Below, one piece after another: positions 1 through 9,337 of a stretch of DNA of 64,000 bases. Location: the NCBI RefSeq assembly GCF_900963305.1, contig NC_042518.1:11236486-11300485 (forward strand). The letters run 5' to 3'. Both the position numbers and the translations under genes were made by a program. Source of the stretch: Echeneis naucrates (lineage: Eukaryota > Chordata > Actinopteri > Carangiformes > Echeneidae). A model generated the notes under the pieces. The model searched no databases, was not told where the DNA came from, and saw only the letters and a list, made by a program, of their open reading frames with translations. The first letter of the stretch is position 1. Each line of letters starts with the position of its first letter.

Positions 1-882
1 ACTACCTACGCAAGATTAAACAATCAAACAATATGAGCTACGGCTTTAATAATAAGTCATTTAACAAATGATTATTATTACAATAGTCACCTTCAAAAAT
101 GTATAGCACGCTAACATGCAACATGTGTTTGCGAGCTAAAACTGAAGAAAGAAATGTTTTTATGTAAATTCTTTATATTCATTTATATTTGTCTTTAAGT
201 ACAATTGGTGTCTTATATCAAACACAAAACATCATTATTTCGAGGAATGATGTTCTTACTATAGTAAATCCATTCATCCATACTTAGTATTTTTTTCATT
301 TCTTCTTTTTGCTTTCGAGTAAACTTTACGAAGCAATACGGAAAAATCACAAATGAAAAAAAACAAAACAACCAACAAAACAAGTTGAAGCCGTAATATA
401 AGTGATTATCAATTTGACCTCCAGCGCAAATACATATATTTGAACCTGTTAAGATGAAGTGTGTCAGTTTGACATTGCCCATCAATGATCAAAATAAATG
501 GCCGACTGGTTTTGGTTGTTTTAAACACGTATAATAAAAGCTCCCTGCATTTAAATAAACTATAAAATATATTTTAATGCACTCACACATAATGTTTTTC
601 AAAAAAGGATGATCTGAAATACTTTGAAAATGAAATTGTGAAGTTAAGAATGCAAACAGTTTCAGTAACAATCACAATCCAGCTGAATAAAATGTAAATG
701 CTAATTCTACAACACAGCCGCATCAGAAAGTTATTATACGTTTTTTTTTTTTTTTGGTTTTTTGAACTTTCTTTGTTTTATCAGTACAAACTTAAGCAAG
801 AAACGTTGGTTTCTGTCTATACTCACTTTTCAACTTAGAAAGAAACTGATCACAGAAAGTTTTGAGTAAAAATGTTGCTTAC
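1..882. other. J-to-C side flank, no gene recognised
   Basis: AT-rich sequence downstream of the JH splice donor, the start of the J-to-constant intron. I see no immunoglobulin constant domain: no Cys-Trp-Cys Ig fold in any frame. A poly-T run lies near 740-755. A minus-strand open frame at 213-485 has a hydrophobic stretch followed by basic residues, but it lies too close to JH to be an Ig membrane exon and is probably chance. Confidence 0.6.
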
Positions 883-930
883 CTGACTGCACTGTGACAT
901 GAGTCCCTTTGCCCCAGTAGTCAAATGCAT
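883..930 (-). CDS. JH joining segment
   Basis: Germline heavy-chain joining segment. Read on the minus strand it encodes AFDYWGKGTHVTVQS, with the WGxG motif of JH FR4, and ends in a phase-1 splice donor (G then GTAAGC, at 882 and below). Its 5' side carries a complete RSS with a 23-bp spacer. That is the IgH J rule, requiring a D segment with a 12-bp spacer. Only one JH is visible. Which constant gene it serves lies beyond the window edge. Confidence 0.93.
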
Positions 931-969
931 CACAGTGCTGCTTCTCCATTCACTGCTTGAACAAAAACC
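931..969 (-). promoter_or_regulatory. JH recombination signal (23-RSS)
   Basis: On the minus strand the order is nonamer GGTTTTTGT (961-969), 23-bp spacer (938-960), heptamer CACTGTG (931-937), then the JH coding end. Heptamer and nonamer both match the RAG consensus. Confidence 0.93.
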
Positions 970-1272
970 TGGAGCACCAGGCAAAGAGTGCGAAAGCTGA
1001 AAAAAAGTCTGAAATGCTTAAAAATGCTGGTCTATATGAGACCTAAGTGTCAATGTGTTTGTGTTGATGCTTTATCGGCCCTTAAATTTAAGATTTAGTG
1101 GAATAAAACTGTGAACTATCGGTGAGCATCAACGATGAAAACAAACTAAACTTTTAAGTGTTAAATTGCTCAATGTGAAAAATGAAAATGAAAATGGTTT
1201 TTACCTCATATTGCAATAATCTTCTCATTTTATTAGTCAGAGACATTGCTGAATGTAAGATTTCTGCTCTGA
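970..1272. other. DH-to-JH spacer
   Basis: About 300 bp between the JH nonamer and the DH 3' nonamer. I found no second D or J segment in it, judging by heptamer and nonamer pairs. Confidence 0.6.
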
Positions 1273-1300
1273 GGTTTTTGTATGGATGTGTGTCACAGTG
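1273..1300 (-). promoter_or_regulatory. DH 3' recombination signal (12-RSS)
   Basis: On the minus strand, heptamer CACTGTG (1294-1300, one mismatch to CACAGTG), 12-bp spacer (1282-1293) and nonamer ACAAAAACC (1273-1281). It would pair with the 23-RSS of the JH at 883-930. Confidence 0.85.
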
Positions 1301-1312
1301 AGCCACCCAGTA
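1301..1312 (-). other. DH diversity segment
   Basis: A 12-bp germline D segment, TACTGGGTGGCT on the minus strand, flanked on both sides by RSSs with 12-bp spacers as expected for IgH D genes. It lies about 370 bp upstream of JH and about 700 bp from the nearest VH. One frame reads Tyr-Trp-Val-Ala. The call rests on the symmetrical signals, since the segment itself is too short to identify. Both heptamers differ by one base from consensus while both nonamers are strong. Confidence 0.85.
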
Positions 1313-1340
1313 CACACTGAAAAAACCTCATACAAAAACA
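1313..1340 (-). promoter_or_regulatory. DH 5' recombination signal (12-RSS)
   Basis: On the minus strand, nonamer TGTTTTTGT (1332-1340), 12-bp spacer (1320-1331) and heptamer CAGTGTG (1313-1319). It would pair with the 23-bp RSS carried by the VH genes. Confidence 0.85.
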
Positions 1341-1360
1341 AGACACTGAAGAGAGTAAGC

Positions 1361-1432
1361 GGTGTGTGCGTGTGTGTGTGTGTGTGTATGGGGGGGGGGC
1401 ACTAAGATAGATGATAGATAGATAGGATAGAT
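1361..1432. repeat. GT repeat, poly-G and GATA-like repeat
   Basis: A (GT)n run (1361-1390), then about ten G residues, then imperfect GATA repeats (about 1405-1432), between DH and the first VH. Confidence 0.9.
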
Positions 1433-1991
1433 GACAATCAATAAAACTCTATTTGAGGTTTTAAATCTGAAATGCACTTCATTTTGTTTTTTTACCACTA
1501 AAATCTAATATAAGCTGTCTATGAATCACATTAAACGTACTTTAAAAGTAGTCAGACATTGGCTATTTCAGTCCTCAATATTGAATAAAACTGTTCCTTA
1601 ATTTGATTAAAAATCTCAATCACTCAAAATACAAACAATTTAATTCAAAGGGTTTTGGTTGTTTGCACTGGCGACCTATCCAAAGTCATTTTACAATTAT
1701 AATACATTTCACAATCTAACCAGAAGGATACAAAAGTCACATCAGTTTCATGATATTAAAAACTTGAACAGTTTATTGATTATTCTGACTTTTTAGTCAG
1801 GAAAAAAACATTCATTTCAGTGATGATAATCATAGAGAGGAGGACCAGAAAGAACGAAAGCTGTTGATAATGTCATTGAATGATTAATGTGTTCATTGAT
1901 CACAGAGACTCAGAATTTTTTCTTGCCCATAATTTTCTTTATTTAATTTTGTTGCTTTCACTGTCTGTATGCTTCAGTCACACTGTTGATG
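1433..1991. other. DH-to-V1 spacer
   Basis: AT-rich spacer with no recognised segment. The part around 1740-1900 resembles the flank found downstream of family A and B genes elsewhere (a motif like agaaagaac-aaagctgttgat), so an old VH cassette boundary lies here. Confidence 0.5.
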
Positions 1992-2029
1992 GGTTTGTGT
2001 TCAGGTCTGCTGCTGTTTGTGTCACTGTG

Positions 2030-2477
2030 GGTGACGTACACAGTAATACACAGCAGAGTCTTCAGGCTGCAGATTCTGTCCTGTTATTGTAACTCTTCCA
2101 GCAGAAGTCTCTCTGCTGTAGCTGAACTTGTTCTTCAGGGCTTCATTTTGATAAAAGTCTCCTCCTCCCCACCGATGACAAATCCAGTCCATCGGCTTTC
2201 CTTCACGCTGTCTGATCCAACCTGTTGCGTAGCTGTTATCAGTCAGAGAATAACCAGAGACCTGACAGGTGATGGTCAAAGACTGTCCAGGCTGAACAAC
2301 CTTTGAGTCTGGCTGGATGAGATCAATACTGTACACACCTGTGGAAACAGAAATCAGCATTATCTCCATCAGTCATCTGAATGTTGACTGTTTCTAAAGT
2401 GTTTATTAGTGTGAATCCACTGAAAGCTCCTCACAGGATCCAGCTGCCAGCAGCTGTATCAGAAGCACAGAGAACAT
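2030..2477 (-). CDS. V1, VH family C, nearest to DH
   Basis: VH gene with leader exon 2435-2477 (MFSVLLIQLLAAGS, phase-1 donor GTGAGG), a 96-bp intron and V exon 2030-2338. The V domain has Cys in ITCQVSGYS, Trp in WIRQREGKPMDW, an extra Cys in WICHRWGGG and the second Ig Cys in VYYCVRH. Its RSS differs from the other family C genes: heptamer CACAGTG (2023-2029), 22-bp spacer, nonamer ACACAAACC (1992-2000). An octamer ATGCAAAT is at 2566-2573. Closest V to the D-J pair. It looks functional. Confidence 0.95.
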
Positions 2478-2565
2478 GGTTGATGTTGAAGCTGAACTGA
2501 TGTGAGCTCTTCTGTCCTCTCACTGACACACAGACACACACTTCACTTCTTTATGAGGAACCTTC

Positions 2566-2573
2566 ATTTGCAT
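2566..2573 (-). promoter_or_regulatory. VH octamer, family C promoter
   Basis: ATGCAAAT on the minus strand, the exact Oct-binding site in heavy-chain orientation, about 90 bp upstream of the V1 start codon. A TATA-like CATAAAG follows at about 2551-2557. The same promoter precedes V5, V18, V20 and V28. Confidence 0.85.
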
Positions 2574-3178
2574 GTTGCTGAATATTAAAGTTTCTTCTTT
2601 GTGAAAACTGAAGTAGATCATATATAGAGGAAGAAGTCGTGTGTTTCCTGCAGATAGCTGAAGCTTTTTTGGTCGTACATAAAGCTCATTAAAGATCTCT
2701 TCAGATGACGTAGACCAGCTGAGTTCTTAGTTATTCAGGTTTCCATTTTTAGATCTATTTCTGAGAATAAATGAACCAACGCAAAGTTTGTTGTTGTTGT
2801 ATCAAATCTTACATTGGAAACAGTTTTTACATCAAATGTACAAACTTAAAGCTTAAAACTTTTCACTGAGGTGATGGTTAAAATATTATTTCATTACAGA
2901 GACAGAGGCCAGAAGGTCAAAGGTTAAAATATTAAATACAATTCAATCCAATATTATTATTGGAGGATGTTGTTGTTCTAGTGATTCCCATCAGAGTAAA
3001 GAATGAAGATTAATATTTCTACGTTGTGTTTGTAAAACTGTGTTATTTTGTATAAATGATACTTTCTGGATGTTTAATTACACTGAGAATGGTTTCAGCA
3101 GAGTGCTGTGTTGATGTTGTGTTCTCTATGATCATTGAAGGTTTTTGTACAGCTGATCAACCAGCTCCAGTCACTGTG

Positions 3179-3612
3179 AGTGTCTGGCACAATAATAAAC
3201 AGCAGAGTCTTCAGTCTTCAGACGGTCCATCTGCAGATACAGCTGCTGTTTGCTGTTGTCTCTGGAGATGGTGAACCGGCCCTGGACTGACTGAGAGTAA
3301 GATTTGCTGCTGCCACCATTATCAATCCAGGCAATCCACTCCAGTCCTTTTCCAGGAGCCTGTCTGATCCAGTTCATCCAGTAGCTGCTGAATGTGAATC
3401 CAGAGGCTGAACAGGTCAGTCTGTGGGATTCTCCAGGTCTTTTAACTGCTGGTTCAGATTCTGTCAGAGTCTGACCATCAACACCTGTAGAAAGAAAAAG
3501 ATCATAGAGTCAGCTGTTTGAAGCTGCTACCATTTCAAACTAAGAATCAGAGAAACTCTTGACCTGCCCAGCAGAGAGTTAACAGCAGCAGTCCTGTCCT
3601 GTAGTCCATCAT
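3179..3612 (-). CDS. V2, VH family A
   Basis: Leader exon 3564-3612 ([16 protein letters not shown], donor GTCAAG), 79-bp intron, V exon 3179-3484 starting [10 protein letters not shown]. First Cys is in [12 protein letters not shown]1 region is SSYWMN and CDR2 region [15 protein letters not shown]3 is [16 protein letters not shown] and the end is YYCARH. RSS heptamer CACAGTG (3172-3178), 23-bp spacer, nonamer ACAAAAACC (3140-3148). The octamer variant ATGCAAAA is at 3685-3692, 73 bp above the start codon, without a clear TATA box. Confidence 0.96.
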
Positions 3613-3692
3613 GTTAAACTGTGTGTCCACTGTCCTCTGTCTTCCTCTCTGCAGTCAGATAAGTAGAGGTGGAAGACATCTGAGTTTTGCAT

Positions 3693-4579
3693 GGACTCCT
3701 CCTCACAGGGAGCAGAGAGGTGGACTGGACTGTGACTCCACTTTGTGTTTTGTTAAATCATTGAGGAGAATTTGGTGATGACAACTTTGAAGTCATTCAT
3801 TTGATGGTTTTACAAACAATGTGTTTGAATCTTTTCCATGAAAATATCAGTCACAGTGTTTTCTCCTCAGCACCTTCTGGTTACATTTTGAAATGACATT
3901 TTGTTTGTAATTAATACAAATCAAGTCACTTTCATCATATTAGAAACTATAATTATAATTATAATTATTCATAATTCTGACTTTTTGATGAAGAAACATT
4001 ATTTTTCAGTTATTTTCAATTCTTCAATTGTGAAGACAGCCAGAAAGAACTAAAGCTGTTGATACTGTCATGAATGATGAATCTGTACATTGATCACAGA
4101 GAAATTGAACTTACATCCAACAATTCAATGAAATCAATAATAATATAGACCTTTTGGAAAATGAAATGTATTGTCATTATGACTTGATGATTACGACAGT
4201 TGATCATGATATTTAATTATTTAATATAGGTAAAAATAAAACTTTCTAATTCCCTGTCCTTCTGATTGTAACTTTATTCTATTAAAGACTCGTGTGATTC
4301 GTAATAACTTTGAGATTTCATCTGAAATGGATTTAATAAAGAAAGTGTTTACTCACAAACACCCTGAAAAAAACATTATTTTAGTGCTGAATATACCAAA
4401 TAAAAATTCTGACATTGTCTAATATTATAATTAATAATAGAATTCAGATGATCAGCTCATATTCTCTATAAATGACTTTCTATTCAGTCAGTTCTTCTCA
4501 GTGAGCTGGTGTGAAACCATCAGTGGTCTGAGGGCTCCTCCTCTGGTGGCTTCATGTATCAAGTGTTCAGGCACTGAGG
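3693..4579. other. A-to-B intergenic flank
   Basis: AT-rich DNA between the promoter of V2 and the RSS of V3. The same flank, with small changes, separates V6/V7, V10/V11, V15/V16, V21/V22 and V25/V26. The last 120 bp before the RSS is a block also found downstream of family C genes. No gene recognised. Confidence 0.7.
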
Positions 4580-4618
4580 GCTTTTTGTTCAGGTCTACTG
4601 ATGCTTTGTGTTATTGTG

Positions 4619-5042
4619 AGTGTCTGGCACAGTAATACACAGCAGAGTCTTCAGGCTGCAGATTCGGTCCATTTAGAGTCACTCTGTTGTTGGAAGAGTC
4701 TAAGTCGATGCTGAACTTGTTCTTCAGTGAATCTTTGTAGAATGAGGTGCTGCCTGCTCTCATTCCAATCCACTCCAGTCCTTTCCCTGCAGGTTGTCTG
4801 ATCCAAGCTGTGTAGTAGCCACTAACAGAATAAGAGACCTGACAGGTGATGGTCAGACGTTGACCTGGCTGAACAGTCTCAGAGTCTGGCTGTGTCAACT
4901 GTTCACACTTCACACCTGTTAAAGAGGAAGAAAATCATTTTGTTTTTCATCAATTCCAAACACAGAAATGTTGAGTGAGACAAATCCAGAGAGACTCACA
5001 GGATCCAGCTGCCAACAGCAGCAGCAGAGCTACAGAAAACAT
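4619..5042 (-). CDS. V3, VH family B
   Basis: Leader exon 5000-5042 (MFSVALLLLLAAGS, donor GTGAGT), 84-bp intron, V exon 4619-4915 beginning CVKCEQLTQPDSETV with the split Cys codon. CDR1 region is SVSGYYTA and CDR2 region MRAGSTSFYKDS; FR3 is FSIDLDSSNNRVTLNG and the end is YYCARH. RSS heptamer is CACAATA (4612-4618), two bases off consensus, with 23-bp spacer and nonamer ACAAAAAGC (4580-4588). Intact and probably functional. The GTG near the exon start is not the initiator. Confidence 0.96.
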
Positions 5043-5095
5043 GGTTTATGGTGAAAGTGATGAGCTGTGAACTCCACTGACAGTCTGATGGGAAG

Positions 5096-5136
5096 TTTTT
5101 ATAGCTGAGGAACAAGGAAGGTCCCTGAGTTTGCAT
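5096..5136 (-). promoter_or_regulatory. Family B promoter (octamer variant and TATA box)
   Basis: Minus-strand ATGCAAAC (5129-5136, one base off the octamer) and TATAAAAA (5096-5103) upstream of V3. The pair is kept upstream of V7, V9, V11, V16, V22 and V29, and also at 50411-50455 where the V gene itself is gone. Confidence 0.8.
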
Positions 5137-5399
5137 AGAAACAAACATATCTGGAAGTAGGAGGATGATATCATGAAAGAAGCTTCCACAAATAAAATTA
5201 TTTTATGTGCAGAATAAAAAAAAAAAAAATCCAGTGAATAATGTGATTTTACTTCAGATTGAAATGTAACATTTTCAAATTGTCCATGTTAACTTTTCCA
5301 TCTGTAAATACGACAGAAATCATTCTGTATCACAAGCTTTGTCATCTGACTGAAGAATAAATCAATGATGAGCTCGTGTAAGTTGGAAAACTTGTAAGT

Positions 5400-5660
5400 C
5401 AATTAATTTCCAAAAACTTGAATGTAAATGATGATTTAATGGTGATGATGTGCACTCACGGAAACAAAAGGAACAAATGTGATGTGTTTTTCAGTCCAGG
5501 GCTGAAGTGTCAGTCAGCTGGGATCAATAACAACAGCAGATATCAGTGTTTCCTTTTAGGTCCAAAAGACACAGAAAGTTGTCACTGCCTGACCTCTAGT
5601 GGTTTGAAAACACAAACTCCAACATCATTATGAACTGAGCCATGAATAACTTTTAATGTG
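5400..5660 (+). repeat. Conserved block upstream of family B genes
   Basis: A block of about 240 bp repeated upstream of family B genes, at about 5410, 12720, 20412, 31518, 44072 and 57960. Five copies keep a 71-codon plus-strand frame (5418-5633 here) containing GLKCQSAGINNNSRYQC. The copy near 57960 has lost it through a short deletion. I do not recognise the product. It may be noncoding flank that is conserved because the copies are young. Confidence 0.6.
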
Positions 5661-5789
5661 ACATCATTTCCAGGCATAAGTTTGTATTTCCACATAATCA
5701 AAATATTGACGCTATTTAACGCAGTTTTTTTCATTCTTCTATTATTATTATTTTATTTGTATTAGTAAAATAAATATATTTTTATTTTA

Positions 5790-6025
5790 TTTTTACTTGG
5801 AGATGCCAGCTGTGATTGGCTCCAGCAGCCACCACACCCTGATGGAGAAGGGGTTGAAAACTGTCGTAGGAACGCTGTTCAGGTTGCAGGAACGTGTCGG
5901 CCTGTGAACGTCCCCCCACAGAACTGGGTCAGCTCCTCGGTCACATGTTGGTTCCTGAAGTCTGTTTTGCCCCAAAGCCCCTTTATGGCACGGTCTTAAG
6001 CAGCTGCTGTTTTGTTTTTGGTTTG
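5790..6025. repeat. Fish dispersed repeat fragment next to LINE
   Basis: Contains a motif like gattggctccagcagccacc followed by a gaagggg-ttgaaaa run, resembling a tail shared by many fish repeats. Repeated at 13100-13335 and 44465-44695; the first part also abuts the VH relics near 31945 and 58380. Confidence 0.45.
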
Positions 6026-7728
6026 TTTATTTGTTATTAGGATCCCCATTAGTTGTCCACCAAGGTAGCAACTAGTCTTCATTGGGTCCGTCACCACAAT
6101 AAATACATACAAAGTATAAAATAAAATAATATATACAAGAAACAGTCAACACTAAAATATAATGAAGAGGGGAAATAGTAAGAATAAAACAATAATATAC
6201 TCTCAATCGGAAACTTTAAGAGACATTCAAAAAGAAGTGTTAACAAAAAAAAGTTCTTAGAATGATTTTAAATCATCTGACATTGTGAGCCCTTTTTGCA
6301 ACAGAAGGCAATCTGTTCCACTGACCAGCAGCTCTATACAACGCTGTCCTCTGCATTGTGCAGGTTCTAGCTGCTGGAACAATGATGTGGTCAGTGGCTT
6401 GTTGCCTTGTGGAATAACTGTGCCTTTCATGGACATACGTAGATCTAGAATACAAGGGCTCAGGCTTCATCCTTTTACAGATATTAGAAGAAAAGATGAG
6501 AAGATTTTTCAATAATCTTTTCTCAACATGTAGCCAAGAGAGAGTTTGATGCATATAGTCAATGCTGGTCCATGATGGACAGCGAAGGGCCGGTCGCACA
6601 GCTTTGTTCTGCAATATTTAAAGCTTATCAATATGTTTCTTTGGAGCACAGGACCATATGGCTGAACAATAATCAAGACGAGATAATACTAATAACGGTA
6701 TAACTTGTTGAATTGAAAAGTCGGTCATAAAGTAGGCGCATCTTCTAATAACAGAAACAGCCCTACCCATTTTGGTCACTATTGTCGTAAAAGTTAAAAA
6801 AAAAAAAAACAATATAGAGGACCAAGGCAACTACCCTGTGGAACATCATAATCTAGTCTGATCGTAGAAAACTGCCATTGAAATACACAGACTGAAATCT
6901 GTTAGTTAAATAACTCTTCATCCATCTAAGAGCACAACCTGTAAACCCATGTGCAGACAGTTTCTCCAGCAGTACACCATGATCTATCAAATCAAAGGCT
7001 GTGCTAAAATCTAAAAAGACCGTACCAACATACTTTTGTGCATCAATTTGAAACAGCCAATCATCAGTCATTTGCACCAATGCAGTGGAGGTAGAATGAC
7101 TATCTTTGTAGGCATGCTGAAAATCAGAACTAAGGTTAATATTTGTAAAATATTTCAAAATTTGAACAAATATAATTTTTTCCATGGTTTTACTGAGAAC
7201 AGGTAACATACTGATCAGTCTACTGTTGGAGCCACTAAAAGCCAGCTTACTATTTTTAGGTGGGGGTATAACCTTTGCCAATTTCCAAGCTTCTGGAAAT
7301 AAACACTCCTTTAAGCTCAAATTGAATATATGACAGACAGGCTCAGCAATATATTCCATCATAGTAGATAATAATTTTCCATCAACAAAATCTGAACCCA
7401 ACTGCTTGTAATTTTTTACAAAACTCAAGATTTTTCACTTCTTGATGTTATTTAGAATGAAATGAGAAGGTGCAGTTTTTATGTTTCATTATTCATTATA
7501 TTCATTATATTGAATCAGTTCCATTCAGTTGTTACTATCACTGGCAAACTAGGTCTGTTCAATATATTTTGTCTTATTTGGTTCACTTTGTCAATAAAAA
7601 AGTCATTGAAATAATTGGCTATTTCAACCGGCTTAGTTAAAAAATTTCCACCAATTTCAATAATAGCGGAATCATTATTTAGAGATCTTCCCCATATGTT
7701 GTTAAACACTTGCCGGAGTTGTTTGTGG
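6026..7728 (-). mobile_element. LINE (APE-type, L2/CR1-like), 5'-truncated copy 1
   Basis: Minus-strand non-LTR retrotransposon. From its 5' side it shows a pre-RT linker (7709-7515), reverse-transcriptase fingers and palm (7428-6853) with AFDLIDHGVLLEKL and a SYLTNRFQSV motif, then the post-RT region (6830-6273) with RLDYCSAIWS and HERHSYSTRQQATDH. The endonuclease and the YADD part are missing or split, with a poly-A-like insertion near 6795. The 3' end is set by comparison with the empty site at 44690 and the 5' end by the empty site near 50870. Confidence 0.85.
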
Positions 7729-7905
7729 GTGTGTGTGTATAATTATGTGTAAAGTGATATTTTTATGACATTATAACATTTTTTTCACAACACTTTTTAC
7801 AAATTAAAATGAAAGCTCATGTATTTTTAATGATCCGTCACTTCAGAACATGAAATAAGGGAGGAAGGTTTTTGTACAGCTGATCAACCAGCTCCAGTCA
7901 CTGTG

Positions 7906-8339
7906 AGTCTCTGGCACAATAATAAACAGCAGAGTCTTCAGTCTTCAGACCGTCCATCTGCAGATACAGCTGCTGTTTGCTGTTGTCTCTGGAGATGGTG
8001 AACCGGCCCTGGACTGACTGAGAGTAAGATTTGGTGCCACCACTGCTGCTAATATATGCGATCCACTCCAGTCCTTTTCCAGGAGCCTGTCTGATCCAGT
8101 TCATCTCAAAGCTGCTGAATGTGAATCCAGAGGCTGAACAGGTCAGTCTGTGGGATTCTCCAGGTCTTTTAACTGCTGGTTCAGATTCTGTCAGAGTCTG
8201 ACCATCAACACCTGTAGAAAGAAAAAGATCATAGAGTCAGCTGTTTGAAGCTGCTACCATTTCAAACTAAGAATCAGAGAAACTCTTGACCTGCCCAGCA
8301 GAGAGTTAACAGCAGCAGTCCTGTCCTGTAGTCCATCAT
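7906..8339 (-). CDS. V4, VH family A
   Basis: Leader exon 8291-8339, 79-bp intron, V exon 7906-8211. CDR1 region SSFEMN (the only Glu at this site among the A genes), CDR2 region [13 protein letters not shown], end YYCARD. RSS heptamer CACAGTG 7899-7905, spacer 23, nonamer ACAAAAACC 7867-7875. Octamer variant ATGCAAAA at 8412-8419. Upstream flank is of the A-C cassette type, matching its family C neighbour V5. Confidence 0.96.
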
Positions 8340-8419
8340 GTTAAACTGTGTGTCCACTGTCCTCTGTCTTCCTCTCTGCAGTCAGATAAGTAGAGGTGGA
8401 AGACATTTGAGTTTTGCAT

Positions 8420-9298
8420 GGACTCCTCCTCACAGGGAGCAGAGAGGTGGTCTGGACTGGACCATAACCTGGAGAGTATTAATCCCCACTGAGAGAAAAG
8501 ACTTCAGATGCTGGATCTTGTGACTTGAATCTTGTTTCTTTCGAGAAAAAAGGTATTTGTCTCATAAAATTCGACATGGTGTTGAAATTAATATCAAAAC
8601 ATTTCCTCTCTTTACTGTAATTGTGTTGATTAATCATGACTTGACTTACTTTTGATTCGGCATGATTTAAAGATTTATATCTTAGTTTGTGGGAAAATAA
8701 TTTATTTCTATAGTTTATTCTCTGTAATTAGGTCCTTGTGCTGTTAATAACATTAATTGTTTTTACAGACTTCATGTTTTTTTTATTCTTTTTGTATCTG
8801 CATGAGTGTGCGGTTTGCTATTGATTTGTTTATTTGTCTCGATACAATAACATAACAGAAATAAATATATTTTGTTTGAATGGTTCTATTTTTAACTATT
8901 TCATCCTCAACAGAAATATTTAAATTATTTCAAAACTATAACAGTTTGACCTGACTGGTGGTTGGTTTGTGGAAATACATGCAATGAAATATTAGTGATA
9001 ATGATATCAAAGTATTCAAATTGAATCAAATTGAAGATATTGCACCGAATCATACCAGCTACATCAAAGGACTTTACATTCAGAGCACGTCCAGACCAAA
9101 CTCTTTATGGATTTGTTTAAGAGACCCAACATATCCCTCCAAGAGCAAGCACAGCAAACATTACAGTGTATTATTCACTGTTATGACTGTTTAAGACTGT
9201 TTCCCTCTTTACTGTCACAGTGAGCTGGTGTGAAACCATCAGTGGTCTGAGGGCTCCTCCTCTGGTGGCTTCATGTATCAAGTGTTCAGGCACTGAGG
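8420..9298. other. A-to-C intergenic flank
   Basis: AT-rich spacer without a gene. Copies occur between V8/V9, V17/V18, V19/V20 and V27/V28, and after V30 to the window end. It ends in the same block of about 120 bp that precedes the family B RSSs. Confidence 0.7.
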
Positions 9299-9337
9299 GC
9301 TTTTTGTTCAGGTCTACTGATGCTTTGTGTTATTGTG

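Noticed and set aside
213-485. Minus-strand frame with a hydrophobic stretch then basic residues, like an Ig membrane exon
   Set aside because: It lies only about 400 bp past JH with no constant domains between, lacks the acidic linker and known TM motif, and sits in AT-rich DNA. Chance is more likely.
1040-1260. A second D segment between JH and the found DH
   Set aside because: T-rich nonamer-like strings occur but no heptamer lies 12 bp away.
2022-2369. Start codon at MEIMLIS for the family C genes
   Set aside because: That ATG lies in the leader intron. The true start is in the separate leader exon (MFSVLLIQLLAAGS), with matching splice sites.
3056-3274. Plus-strand frames over the VH 3' ends (and the like at 10363, 39288, 41860)
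   Set aside because: They are antisense to VH exons and RSSs and repeat only because the V genes do.
4611-4913. Initiation at MKCEQ for the family B genes
   Set aside because: The codon is GTG inside the V exon. The leader exon and phase-1 splice give CVKCEQ instead.
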